Assembly (NCBI GenBank): GCA_009781855.1 | Contig: WQUY01000005.1 | Coordinates: 1 to 57,208, forward strand | Direction: 5' to 3' | Source: Oscillospiraceae bacterium | GTDB lineage: Bacteria > Bacillota > Clostridia > Oscillospirales > Oscillospiraceae | Length of the DNA: 57,208 nt | Part shown: positions 24,880 to 33,585 of the stretch, in pieces | Position numbering within the stretch: the stretch's first letter is position 1 | Layout: each line of letters begins with the position of its first letter | Made by a program: the position numbers and the translations under genes | Notes under the pieces: generated by a model | Seen by the model: the letters and a program-made list of their open reading frames with translations, nothing else | Databases searched by the model: none | What the model was told of the DNA's origin: nothing

Positions 24880-26118
24880 GTGAAGAAAACTATAGTAATA
24901 ATACTTACGATACTTATGACATTGACGTTATTAGCTGGTTGCGCACGCAATCAGTCGGGTGCAGCAGACGAGATAGATTTCAGCGACTTTGATGCTGTTT
25001 TAGAAGCGGCGAGGGGCACAACCGTGAATTTCTATGGTTGGGGAGGAAGTGCCGCAACGAATGCTTGGCTTGACAATGTAGTGGGATCCACGCTATATGA
25101 GCAATACGGCATCAGATTAAATAGAGTGCCGATGGACATTGATGCCATACTCAATAAACTCATGGGCGAGATGCACGCAGGGGTGGATAGCGGAGATATA
25201 GACGTCGTATGGATTAACGGAGAGAATTTTTACACAGCAAAGAATGCCGGACTGCTATTTGGCCCTATAACACACTATGTGCCGAATTTTGCGGTGTATC
25301 TCAACCCGGATGACGCAGATCTACATTATGATTTCGGCACGCCGATTGAAGGGATGCAAGTTCCTTACGGCAGAGCTCAACTTGTATTCATGGGTGATAC
25401 AGCTGTTTTAGACAGCTTCCCAACATCAGCTCAGGAATTGCTTGAACTTGCAAGAAGATATCCCGGCAGGATAACTTACTCAGCGCCTCCTGATTTTACC
25501 GGCAGTGCATTTGTTCGGAATATGCTTTATGAAATTGTTGGGTTTGAGGCGATTTTCAACGCCCCACGTGATGAAGAGGCAATATATGAAATTATCAGAC
25601 CAGGTCTGGACTTTCTGGTTGAGCTCAAACCATATTTATGGCAGGAAGGCCGAACCTATCCCGTTGATGCACCTGCACTTCAGCAGATGTTCATTGATGG
25701 ATTGGTGCTCATGAATGTCAGCTATTCACCGCTCCACGTTGCACAGATGATATTCTCAGGAGAATATCCTGAAACAGTACAGACTTTTGTGTTTGAGAAT
25801 GGAAACATTGGCAACACGCATTATATGGCGATACCATATAATGCGCCCAATAGAGCCGGTGCGATAGCGCTTATCAATCACATCATCAGTGCTGAGATGC
25901 AGATAACAAAGTATGACGCGAGAAACTGGGGAGATTTGCCGGTGTTCGATGTTCAGCGACTCACACCGCAGCAGCGGGAATTGTTGGACGCAATTGACAA
26001 CGGTATCGGCATCCTTTCTCCTGAAGTTTTGTTTGAGCATCGGCTACCTGAAGTTCAGGCATACAAAATCCCGATAATCGAGAGACTTTGGGTTCAGCAC
26101 GTACTGCACGCAGGATGA
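24880..26118 (+). CDS. ABC transporter substrate-binding lipoprotein, YnjB-like
   Basis: 412 residues: a lipoprotein signal (VKKTIVIILTILMTLTLLAGC), then an extracellular binding protein with TTVNFYGWGGSAATNAWLD, NKLMGEMHAG, DVVWINGENFY and a mid-domain PTSAQELLELARRYPGRITYSAPPDFTGSAFVR, the pattern of the YnjB/thiamine-binding-like family. The ligand is unknown. GTG 24880 has AAGGAG 8 nt upstream and begins the signal peptide; upstream in-frame starts fall inside the TVP38 gene. It overlaps the first permease by 4 nt (ATGA). Confidence 0.88.
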   Translation: MKKTIVIILTILMTLTLLAGCARNQSGAADEIDFSDFDAVLEAARGTTVNFYGWGGSAATNAWLDNVVGSTLYEQYGIRLNRVPMDIDAILNKLMGEMHAGVDSGDIDVVWINGENFYTAKNAGLLFGPITHYVPNFAVYLNPDDADLHYDFGTPIEGMQVPYGRAQLVFMGDTAVLDSFPTSAQELLELARRYPGRITYSAPPDFTGSAFVRNMLYEIVGFEAIFNAPRDEEAIYEIIRPGLDFLVELKPYLWQEGRTYPVDAPALQQMFIDGLVLMNVSYSPLHVAQMIFSGEYPETVQTFVFENGNIGNTHYMAIPYNAPNRAGAIALINHIISAEMQITKYDARNWGDLPVFDVQRLTPQQRELLDAIDNGIGILSPEVLFEHRLPEVQAYKIPIIERLWVQHVLHAG

Positions 26119-27002
26119 ATCGGTTAAGAACAAGAGCAGTCCCGTATATGCTCCTTGGGCCATTTTTTCTGATTATGGGAATCATATTTGTCGGTGGTTT
26201 GATCCAGGCTCTGGTACAGAGCCTGGGTTACCTCCCGGCGTTTGGAATGGATAGCGTTTCTCTGGAGTATTACAGACGAGTGCTTACAGATTTTCGGTTT
26301 ATTTCATCGCTAAGACACACGTTTTATATTGCGCTAACGTCCTCGGCACTCTCTGTGGCCTTGGGCGTATTTGTTGCGTTTTTAGTACATAAGACAAAGC
26401 GTAGCAACAAATTTTCATTTACATTACTGAGAGTACCCATCGTCATTCCGCATATCGTGGTTATTATCATGATATTCCATATTTTCTTTCAGACAGGGAT
26501 ATTATCACGATTTGCATTTGCCATTGGTTTGATTGAAAGCGCGCATGACTTCCCACTTCTGATTTTTGATCGAGGCGGTGTGGGCGTTATCATTGTCTAT
26601 TTATACAAGCAAATACCCTTTGTAATGCTGATGGTCATTTCGATATCGAGAAATATAGACAGCAAATACTTTCAGGTAGCTGAAAATCTTGGGGCAAGCC
26701 CGTTTCAAATCATGACGAGGATTACTTTGCCGCTACTTGCACCTACGATTCTTTCGGCATTCCTGTTTTGTTTTGCTTTTGGATTTGGGGCATTTGAGGT
26801 GCCATTTTTATTGGGAAGCCCTGCAAGACAAACGCTGCCGATTCTTGCATTCATTGAATATACAAGTCCGGTACTTGATGACCGTCCAGCGGCAATGGCG
26901 ATAAATGTAATTATATCCGTGATTTCCTTGATTATGATTTGGGTTTATGCAAAAGTGCTGAGCATTTTAACAAAACGAGGGATGGAAGGTGCGATTGTCT
27001 GA
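26115..27002 (+). CDS. ABC transporter permease, YnjC-like (first)
   Basis: 295 residues with about six transmembrane helices. The EAA-type loop near 195-215 (AENLGASPFQIMTRITLPLLAP) binds the ATPase. The ATG at 26115 overlaps the stop of the binding-protein gene. YnjC of E. coli is one long protein with two permease halves; here the two halves are separate genes (26115 and 27043), as in most PotB/PotC-type importers. The imported substrate is unknown. Confidence 0.88.
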   Translation: MNRLRTRAVPYMLLGPFFLIMGIIFVGGLIQALVQSLGYLPAFGMDSVSLEYYRRVLTDFRFISSLRHTFYIALTSSALSVALGVFVAFLVHKTKRSNKFSFTLLRVPIVIPHIVVIIMIFHIFFQTGILSRFAFAIGLIESAHDFPLLIFDRGGVGVIIVYLYKQIPFVMLMVISISRNIDSKYFQVAENLGASPFQIMTRITLPLLAPTILSAFLFCFAFGFGAFEVPFLLGSPARQTLPILAFIEYTSPVLDDRPAAMAINVIISVISLIMIWVYAKVLSILTKRGMEGAIV

Positions 27003-27016
27003 TGCGCAGCTTATAT

Positions 27017-27030
27017 TCCCGTCAGCTTAA
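27017..27030. repeat. Half copy of the TGACGGGAGT palindrome
   Basis: TCCCGTCAGCTTAA, the right half of the dispersed repeat, lies in the 40-nt gap between the two permease genes. The left arm is degraded (CAGCTTATAT). It is too short and imperfect for a stable hairpin, so transcription should pass through. Confidence 0.5.
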
Positions 27031-27042
27031 CCGGAGGTTCAG

Positions 27043-27849
27043 ATGAGAAAAAAACAGCCCATATATAATGCTCTGTTTTATGTTTTTGTTGCTATCAGTT
27101 GTGCTCCGCTGATTATGCTGGTAGTGCTTACATTCAGCACATTCTGGCCGTATCCCTCGCTACTGCCGGAAGTAGTGTCGCTGGATTACTACGCACATGT
27201 GTTTATAGAAAACAGGCAAACTTTGATGGCTGTAGTAACCAGTATATTGCTAGCATTTTTTGTAGCATTTGTTACACTGATAATCGCTATTCCCGCCGGA
27301 AAAGCAATTGCATGCTATAGTTTCAAGGGAAAAGGGTTTGTTAAAATGCTCGTGCTGGTACCCCTCATAGTGCCCTCAGTGGCGGTAATCATGGGCATCC
27401 ACGTGACAATGATAAGGATTGGGCTAACGGGCACATTTTTTGGGGTCGCTCTGATACAAACGCTTTTTGCAATGCCATATGCTATACGGATTATGACGAA
27501 TGTTTTTGAGATAGTCGGCAAAGGGCTGGAACAACAAGCGTCAGTACTCGGTGCGGGAACTGCGACGATTTTTATTAAAGTGACCTTACCCAGAATCATG
27601 CCGGGTATCCTCTCCGCCGGAGTCCTGAGCTTTACAGTATCAATCGCCCAATACATCACGACCTTTATCATTGGGGGAGGGCGGATTATTACAGTGACGA
27701 TGCTGATTATTCCGCATATTCAGAGCAGAGAACATCACATAGCGGCGGTTTACAGCATTCTGCTTATCGTATCAGCTATGATTTCATTGTATTTAACAGA
27801 AAAAATCGTGAGACGGTATTATGATATGGATAATGTAGTATATGTATAG
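27043..27849 (+). CDS. ABC transporter permease (second)
   Basis: 268 residues, six predicted helices, and an EAA loop QASVLGAGTATIFIKVTLPRIMPG near residues 165-190. It resembles PotC/ThiP-type permeases and partners the permease at 26115. GGAGG is 6 nt before the ATG. Together with the binding protein and the ATPase it makes a complete importer. Confidence 0.87.
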   Translation: MRKKQPIYNALFYVFVAISCAPLIMLVVLTFSTFWPYPSLLPEVVSLDYYAHVFIENRQTLMAVVTSILLAFFVAFVTLIIAIPAGKAIACYSFKGKGFVKMLVLVPLIVPSVAVIMGIHVTMIRIGLTGTFFGVALIQTLFAMPYAIRIMTNVFEIVGKGLEQQASVLGAGTATIFIKVTLPRIMPGILSAGVLSFTVSIAQYITTFIIGGGRIITVTMLIIPHIQSREHHIAAVYSILLIVSAMISLYLTEKIVRRYYDMDNVVYV

Positions 27850-27860
27850 GGGTTGAAATA

Positions 27861-28898
27861 TTGACAAGTATGCATGTTGAAAATGTAAATAAATCTTTTG
27901 GAAACAACCACGTGCTTAAAAATATCTCATTGAGTGTACAAAGCGGTGAATTTGTTTCTGTGTTGGGCCCATCGGGTTGCGGCAAAACTACATTGCTGAA
28001 ATTGATTGCAGGGCTGGAGATGCAGGATAGCGGCCATGTCTATATTGGCGGAGCTTGCTGCGATAATGTACCGGCAAGAAAAAGAGGTGCTGTTATTGTA
28101 TTTCAGGATTTTGCACTTTTTCCCCATATGACAGTTAAGCAGAATATTGATTTTGGGCTTGCGGTAAAAAAAATCAGTCGCTCGGAGCGAGAGAGAAAAA
28201 TCATGGCGATGCTCGATGTAATGCAAATTAGCGATAAAGCCGAATTCTACCCCAGAGCGCTTTCCGGTGGACAGAAACAGCGTGTGGCGCTTGCCAGAGC
28301 CTGCGTTTTGGAACCCAGAGTATTGCTGCTTGACGAGCCGTTTTCGAACCTTGATCCGGGTTTAAGGGACGACATGAGAGAGTTTGTGTCAAAACTTCAG
28401 CGTGAACTGGGTATTACTACGATATTGGTCACTCATGACAAAGAAGAGGCATTCATGCTTTCCGGGCGTGTAGCAGTAATCATTGATGGCTGTTTACAGC
28501 AATATGACACACCAGAAAATATATATAAAAAGCCACACACTGTATTGGTATCTGACTTCATCGGAGAGGCAAATTATATTAGCGGTATGATAAGCAATTA
28601 TCATTTTTCTTGTGCGCTTGGAGATTTTGATGCTGCCGAGTTAGTCGATGGTGAGGCCAAGTTAATGCTCAGATATGACCAACTCATTATAAGCAATAGT
28701 AAGGGTATGCCTTGTCGGATTATTTCAAAGGTGTATAAAGGGAATGTAACAACCTATCGAGTAGAGATTGAAAAATCAGAAACATTGGGTTTGCCAGAGG
28801 CTCTGACACTTAAGATAAATTCATCAGACAGTAGTTTTGAACCCGGTCACAAAGCTTTTATAAGAGTAGCGGACAGGGCCGGTCATGTGTTGAGATAG
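27861..28898 (+). CDS. ABC transporter ATP-binding protein, YnjD/PotA-like
   Basis: 345 residues. Walker A GPSGCGKTTLLKLIAG, Q-loop VFQDFALFPHM, signature ALSGGQKQRVALARA, Walker B LLLDEPFSNLD and the H-loop VTHDKEEAF are all present, followed by a C-terminal regulatory part (from about 240), as in PotA, FbpC and CysA. It drives the importer encoded upstream. The TTG at 27861 has AGGGG 8 nt upstream and is preferred over ATG 27870, which is 17 nt away. Confidence 0.9.
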   Translation: MTSMHVENVNKSFGNNHVLKNISLSVQSGEFVSVLGPSGCGKTTLLKLIAGLEMQDSGHVYIGGACCDNVPARKRGAVIVFQDFALFPHMTVKQNIDFGLAVKKISRSERERKIMAMLDVMQISDKAEFYPRALSGGQKQRVALARACVLEPRVLLLDEPFSNLDPGLRDDMREFVSKLQRELGITTILVTHDKEEAFMLSGRVAVIIDGCLQQYDTPENIYKKPHTVLVSDFIGEANYISGMISNYHFSCALGDFDAAELVDGEAKLMLRYDQLIISNSKGMPCRIISKVYKGNVTTYRVEIEKSETLGLPEALTLKINSSDSSFEPGHKAFIRVADRAGHVLR

Positions 28899-28941
28899 CC
28901 AGTAAGTAAAAATGAGATATTGCAAAATGCAAAAACCTATA

Positions 28942-28964
28942 AGGGGCGGCATCCTGCCGCCCCT
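28942..28964. terminator. GC-rich hairpin between converging operons
   Basis: AGGGGCGGCA (28942-28951) and TGCCGCCCCT (28955-28964) form a perfect 10-bp stem with a TCC loop. It lies between the end of the ABC operon and the end of the minus-strand operon that finishes at 29017, so it may serve both. The core matches the repeat at 21367-21385. Confidence 0.6.
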
Positions 28965-29016
28965 GTGAATTGTGCTGAAATTGCAACAGTTGGCGCGAGA
29001 CTCTACTGAGGGGTCG

Positions 29017-29889
29017 CTAGACGATATTACGCAGTCCGGAGAACGCGTCGTAGCATTTGTATACATGCTCGATATAACCAGCGCTATCTTTTAGTGTCGG
29101 AATGTCAACCAGAATGCGCTGACCTTGCCCAATAAGATGACCTGTTTTCATAGACTCGGGATCAGGAGAGATTTCGACTTCATTTTGATTAAATAACTCC
29201 AGGTGCAAGATAGCTGCCGCCGCATATATATCCCACTTATAGATTCCGTCATGGCCAAAATATTCTTTTTCTCTTGCAAACCAATATTGTCCTTGATTGC
29301 AGAGCCATTGCAAGAAAGATGCGTCGTTTTGTTTGAGTTTGTCAAACCGTTCTTTGGTGAATAATGCATCAAGACAAACGTTTCCCGTGGCAATCTTGAT
29401 GGACTTTGCCTTTGTCAGCACAGTATATGCCGCAATGCTGTTGCAAGAGAAATTCAATTCATTAAGCTGTTTGCCCATAATAATAAGAGATTCCGTAACT
29501 CCCCCCATCATACTGAGCGCGTTGACTCTATCAAAGAACTCAGCATCGAGCAACCAGGCATGGTAGAGATTGGTTAGCGATCCCATAGCGACAATCGAAA
29601 CCTCACCGGGGTGCTTTTTTGTGGCTTCAATCAAAAATGCAGCAGCCTCGTTTTTGGCTGCGTCTTCAGCGTGTCCAGGGTATACCGGAATCTGATTCAT
29701 TCCTATTTGTTTCATGAATGATATGGTGTTGGGGGTGACAACTTCAAGCGTATTGTTTCCAAATGTCGTAGTCACGCCAAGCAAATCGCATTTTCCGGTT
29801 CCTAACGCATAAATTATTGCAAGGCCGTCATCTAAGTCACATCCCTCAACTCCAAAAGTATTATCGCAGTCAATAATTATCTTTTTCAT
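29017..29889 (-). CDS. Nucleoside hydrolase-family protein
   Basis: 290 residues of the inosine-uridine nucleoside N-ribohydrolase fold. The calcium-binding aspartate cluster appears as DCDNTFGVEGCDLDDGLAI, a longer spacing than the usual DTDPGIDD, followed by TTTFGNNTLEVVTPNT, VAMGSLTNLYHAW, MMGGVTES and a late KWDIYAAAAI with the last conserved Asp. It would cleave a base from a ribonucleoside or act on a related glycoside. It is the last gene of the selA operon and overlaps the GT2 gene by 4 nt (ATGA). Its true substrate in this setting is unknown. Confidence 0.85.
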   Translation of the reverse strand: MKKIIIDCDNTFGVEGCDLDDGLAIIYALGTGKCDLLGVTTTFGNNTLEVVTPNTISFMKQIGMNQIPVYPGHAEDAAKNEAAAFLIEATKKHPGEVSIVAMGSLTNLYHAWLLDAEFFDRVNALSMMGGVTESLIIMGKQLNELNFSCNSIAAYTVLTKAKSIKIATGNVCLDALFTKERFDKLKQNDASFLQWLCNQGQYWFAREKEYFGHDGIYKWDIYAAAAILHLELFNQNEVEISPDPESMKTGHLIGQGQRILVDIPTLKDSAGYIEHVYKCYDAFSGLRNIV

Positions 29890-30617
29890 ATTTTACCATC
29901 CTTCTCTTTGTGGTTACTATAACATCTTGCTATTTCCTCTATGTTGTCACCTTTGCGAAATTTACGCTGTAGGGATTGCATCATCATCATGGTCCTAAAA
30001 TGCCCTCCGGAAGAGAAGCGTCGTTCGGAAGTGGTGATTGTGCCATCCGCAATGCGCAGTGCATAACCGGCACGCTTGACATCCATAGACAATTTATAAT
30101 CTTCCATCAGAGGTATGGGTGCATACCCGCCGAGCTGGTCAAAGAGCATTCTTTTTATAAAAATTCCCTGATCTCCAAATGCGATTTTCCGGGTTTTGAC
30201 GCGGATATTCGACATAAATGCCATATAAAACATCAGTGGATGCATACTATCAAACTTTAAGCGGAAGCACCCGTAGCTATAGCCTTTTGAAATCACCTCC
30301 TGAATCTTAGACAGAGCGTCTGGAGGAGGTATGGAATCAGCGTGGAGAAACCAGAGTATGCTTCCATGTGAAACAGAAGCGCCATAATTCATTTGGTTTG
30401 CGCGACCTTTATCCGGTGAATGGAAGTAACACCGGGAGGACCATTCTGAGATTTGGTCAGCTGTATTGTCAGTACTTCCTGAATCAACAAACACAATTTC
30501 GCACTGATTCTTTAAGGGATTTAGATTGTGAAGCAGCTGGTCAATGCAACATGCCTCATTGTAGACCGGAACTATAACAGAAATACTGTGAGCGCAATCG
30601 CTGCCGGCATCATTCAC
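29886..30617 (-). CDS. GT2 glycosyltransferase, TIGR04283-type
   Basis: 243 residues of a GT-A, family 2 transferase: ISVIVPVYNEA, EIVFVDSGSTDNT, SPDKGRANQMNYGA, LWFLHADSIPP (the metal-binding D-x-D-like site) and LMEDYKLSMDVKRAG. The KGRANQMN segment and short length are typical of the group named TIGR04283, called arsenosugar-biosynthesis-type glycosyltransferases. GTG 30617 has GGAG 7 nt upstream and overlaps the kinase-like gene. Partnership with the DUF2064 protein (TIGR04282-type) encoded nearby is known for this pair. The product is not known. Confidence 0.85.
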   Translation of the reverse strand: MNDAGSDCAHSISVIVPVYNEACCIDQLLHNLNPLKNQCEIVFVDSGSTDNTADQISEWSSRCYFHSPDKGRANQMNYGASVSHGSILWFLHADSIPPPDALSKIQEVISKGYSYGCFRLKFDSMHPLMFYMAFMSNIRVKTRKIAFGDQGIFIKRMLFDQLGGYAPIPLMEDYKLSMDVKRAGYALRIADGTITTSERRFSSGGHFRTMMMMQSLQRKFRKGDNIEEIARCYSNHKEKDGKI

Positions 30618-31614
30618 TAAAATACTCCATTCTAATCTTTTCCAGAAATTCCGAAGTTATGTATTGTTTAATTTTCTCAAAGGTGTAGTCATCCTTTAGA
30701 ATACGCTCTGGGCTTTGGTATTCGACCCATGCCATAGCGCACCATGTAATACCTCTCAGGCAGTTCATTTTCAAATAAGGAGATGTTGTTTCCCATAACA
30801 ATGAAGGGTCGTTATACCGTACCGAAGTTTTACAATAGAGCTCTATGAAGTGCATTATTTCAGCCATTGACAGAACAGTTTCTGTTTTCCAAAGTGTAGT
30901 CGTGGGTGCAAGGAAGTGGCCAAGATCCTGACCGGGCGATGCAAAGAGCGGTTTCTCCCAATCCACCAAATAAGTTATATGGCTTTCATTAACAAGAAAA
31001 TTGCCCGAGTTTAATTCAGTATTCACAAGACAACGCCCGTTGCAGGAGCGGTCGCATTGAAGGATTTCGTTGCCGTATTCAAGCAAAGACGAAATCATTT
31101 TCTTTATTTCAGGTGCTGCGCGTTCGCTGTCAAAAAAATGCGTGACCATAGCGTGGCACTCATCCAATATAGCGCCTAGTGGATTTGCAGGGGAAATCAG
31201 AGCATGTCCGTCCGGGACATCAAGATTGTGGATGTCGGCCAGACAAGCTGCTGCTGCGGGCAAATCAGATTCATATCTGAGCGGTCGCCCGGGAAGAAAA
31301 TTCATAACAAGGAATCCATAAGGCATGGCAGTCTTTGTATCATCGATAAAAAGTGGCGTCGGAGTTCTTCCGGATGGCTTAAGAAGCTCAAGTGCTTCGT
31401 ACTCATAGCGCACTTGATTCGCCAGATGCATCTGGCTACCCATCGGAACTCTCAAAACCAGCAATGCTCCTGTTTTTGGGCAGGGAAAAGTATAATTGAC
31501 GTTATATTCACCATGTCCCAGCAGCTTGAAATCAACCCAATCTCCCAAGCCGATATTCAGCCAATTGCAAAATGATTCCGATTGGGTAATAGAAGATACA
31601 TCGATTATTTCCAT
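30610..31614 (-). CDS. APH-fold kinase-like protein with altered catalytic loop
   Basis: 334 residues of the aminoglycoside phosphotransferase/choline kinase superfamily. The N-lobe shows LLGHGEYNVNYTF and VLRVPMGSQ; the C-lobe has the loop CLVNTELNSGNFLV followed by YLVDWEKPLF. The family loop is normally H-G-D-x-x-x-x-N with a catalytic Asp; here it reads N-T-E, while the metal-binding Asn and the D-W-E are kept. It may be a weak or altered kinase, or an acceptor-specific enzyme. ATG 31614 follows GAGGAA and starts 1 nt after the DUF2064 stop. The phosphate acceptor, perhaps a sugar, is unknown. Confidence 0.78.
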   Translation of the reverse strand: MEIIDVSSITQSESFCNWLNIGLGDWVDFKLLGHGEYNVNYTFPCPKTGALLVLRVPMGSQMHLANQVRYEYEALELLKPSGRTPTPLFIDDTKTAMPYGFLVMNFLPGRPLRYESDLPAAAACLADIHNLDVPDGHALISPANPLGAILDECHAMVTHFFDSERAAPEIKKMISSLLEYGNEILQCDRSCNGRCLVNTELNSGNFLVNESHITYLVDWEKPLFASPGQDLGHFLAPTTTLWKTETVLSMAEIMHFIELYCKTSVRYNDPSLLWETTSPYLKMNCLRGITWCAMAWVEYQSPERILKDDYTFEKIKQYITSEFLEKIRMEYFSE

Positions 31615-31615
31615 T

Positions 31616-32296
31616 TTATATTCGTTCCTCATTTTCTAAGATTGTAAGCAGCTTTTTTGTTTCCGGTGCGATATCAGGATGCTCATGCTTCAGTGTCCTA
31701 TTGAGCCTTTCAAGATCACAAGGTTCATCAATGTCAAACATGGTATAACCCATTCCGATTTTTCTGCCTGCGCATTTTGCTGCCGATATAGTCTCTTCAA
31801 GCACAGAGGACACGCCATATTGCTTAAGATGAAAAAGTGCAGCGCACGGCTCTTTGAGTCCGATGAGATAATATCCCCCATCCTCAGTTGGGTTTATAAC
31901 GACATCATGAGAATCAAGTATTTTTAAAGCATCCTTTATGGCGCTTGTTTTGAGGTGGGGAATGTCGCTGCCGATAAGCAAGCATTTTTCATACCCCATG
32001 TCAAAAATATCACAGAAAGCGCTATGCATTTTGTCTCCGAGGCTTTCACCACGTTGTGGGATAAACCTGTGAGCCAACGGCAAAAGCAGTTTAAGCGTTT
32101 CGAGATCACCATCTGGTAAATAACAAACGGTAACATCATAATCAAAATCTGAACATTGCAAAGCAAGAAAAACATCAAGCAGAAAAGCCTCATGCAGACA
32201 TTTGCACTCCTCTCCGGTCAGTAGAGGCATCAATCTTGTTTTAGTCTTTCCAGCAACCGGAATCCTGGTAAAAAGAATAATCGCGTTATTGCTCAA
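31616..32296 (-). CDS. DUF2064 nucleotidyl/glycosyltransferase-like protein (TIGR04282-type)
   Basis: 226 residues of the DUF2064 group, a GT-A fold related to MobA/CofC nucleotidyltransferases. It opens with AIILFTRIPVAGKTKTRLMPLLTGEE, the G-K-T-K-T-R-L motif of the family, then LIGSDIPHLKTSAIKDAL and NPTEDGGYYLIGL. It commonly accompanies a TIGR04283-type GT2, as here. It may activate a sugar or related acid. TTG 32296 has GAGGTG 9 nt upstream. The gene lies 44 nt after serS. Confidence 0.85.
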   Translation of the reverse strand: MSNNAIILFTRIPVAGKTKTRLMPLLTGEECKCLHEAFLLDVFLALQCSDFDYDVTVCYLPDGDLETLKLLLPLAHRFIPQRGESLGDKMHSAFCDIFDMGYEKCLLIGSDIPHLKTSAIKDALKILDSHDVVINPTEDGGYYLIGLKEPCAALFHLKQYGVSSVLEETISAAKCAGRKIGMGYTMFDIDEPCDLERLNRTLKHEHPDIAPETKKLLTILENEERI

Positions 32297-32340
32297 ATAA
32301 CAACACCTCTGTATGCTTGTCGGGCAAACATTATCCGTCG

Positions 32341-33585
32341 CTACAATTCACTGCTGATAACATCACAGCCCATAAAAGGAATAAGCACATCCGGAATCCT
32401 CACGGAGCCATCGGGTTGCTGATATGTTTCAATGATACTCAGCCACACTCTGGGTGTCGCAATCCCGGAGCCGTTCATTGTGTAAGCGAATTTTTTCTTG
32501 CCATGTACATCGACATATTTAATTTGTGCTCTGCGTGCCTGATAATCAGAAAAATGACCTACAGAAGAGACTTCGAGCCATTTTTTTACACCGGGTGAAT
32601 AAACCTCAATATCGTAGCATCGTGCATATTTGTCTCCCATTTCACCGGTGCAAAGGTCAACGAGCCTATATTTGAGCCCAAGGTTTTTGATAACGCTTTC
32701 ACAATCTTTGAGCAGGCTGGATAATTCAGACTGCACATCTTTGGGTTCCACGATTTTCAATAGCTCGACTTTATGAAACTCATGGATCCGCTGTAATCCT
32801 CTCGTATCACGTCCTGAAGCGCCAGACTCACGGCGAAACGCCAAAGTGTAACCCATGTAACGTTTAGGAAGAGTTCCTGGAGAAAATGTTTCTCCGGCAA
32901 ATGCCGCAGTCATAGGCACCTCTGCTGTAGGGATTAGCCAAAGGTCGTCCTTTTCGCATTTATATTGTTCACCTGCAAATTTCGGTAAATGCCCGGTGAA
33001 AGTCAGTGCTTCGGTTGATACTAAATGAGGCGGCAGTATCTCGGTATACTTAGGCTCATTTAGAGAAAGTCCATAATTAACGAGGGCGCGCAGCAACTTT
33101 GCCCCCATGCCCCTGAGCAAACTAAACCCTGAACCGGATATCTTGCTTGCAGCTTGTGTGTCCATAATACCCAGGCTTTCAGCAATATCCCAATGCGGCA
33201 AAGGATTTGCAGTTTGACAAATATAATGATTGTCAGATTCGTATAAAATGACATTGCAGTGCGCATTAAGACCAATCGGGGCTTGGGGATCAGGAAAGTT
33301 AGGAACGTCAAGCAGATGTCGGTTCGTGTGATTTTCCAGTGCTTTTAGGTCTTTTTGAGTATTTATAATAAATTTACGCAGTCTGCGCTTTTCATCTGCA
33401 GTAAAAGAATCATCGGTGCTTGAGCAATTGCGCTGATGGTTTAGCTCATTAAGACGAGTTTTCTGCCTACGGATTTCTGTCAGCAGTGTATAAAGAGCAT
33501 CTATGTATTCGATATCATAACCCTTTTTTTCAAGTTCACGCTTAACATATTGTTTGTCTGAGAGGATTAATTTATAGTCAATCAT
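32341..33585 (-). CDS. serS: Seryl-tRNA synthetase
   Basis: 414 residues, normal for bacterial SerRS (about 425). The N-terminal coiled-coil arm runs from about 25 to 100. The class II core has motif 2 FRRESGASGRDTRGLQRIHEF and motif 3 NGSGIATPRVW, with the serine-site TAEVPM. ATG 33585 has GGTGGAG 9 nt upstream and begins MIDYKLI, like other SerRS proteins; ATG 33603 would give a longer start. It overlaps selA by 8 nt, so it is translated with it. SerRS charges tRNA-Sec with serine, the first step before SelA. Whether this is the only SerRS of the cell cannot be told from this window. Confidence 0.93.
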   Translation of the reverse strand: MIDYKLILSDKQYVKRELEKKGYDIEYIDALYTLLTEIRRQKTRLNELNHQRNCSSTDDSFTADEKRRLRKFIINTQKDLKALENHTNRHLLDVPNFPDPQAPIGLNAHCNVILYESDNHYICQTANPLPHWDIAESLGIMDTQAASKISGSGFSLLRGMGAKLLRALVNYGLSLNEPKYTEILPPHLVSTEALTFTGHLPKFAGEQYKCEKDDLWLIPTAEVPMTAAFAGETFSPGTLPKRYMGYTLAFRRESGASGRDTRGLQRIHEFHKVELLKIVEPKDVQSELSSLLKDCESVIKNLGLKYRLVDLCTGEMGDKYARCYDIEVYSPGVKKWLEVSSVGHFSDYQARRAQIKYVDVHGKKKFAYTMNGSGIATPRVWLSIIETYQQPDGSVRIPDVLIPFMGCDVISSEL

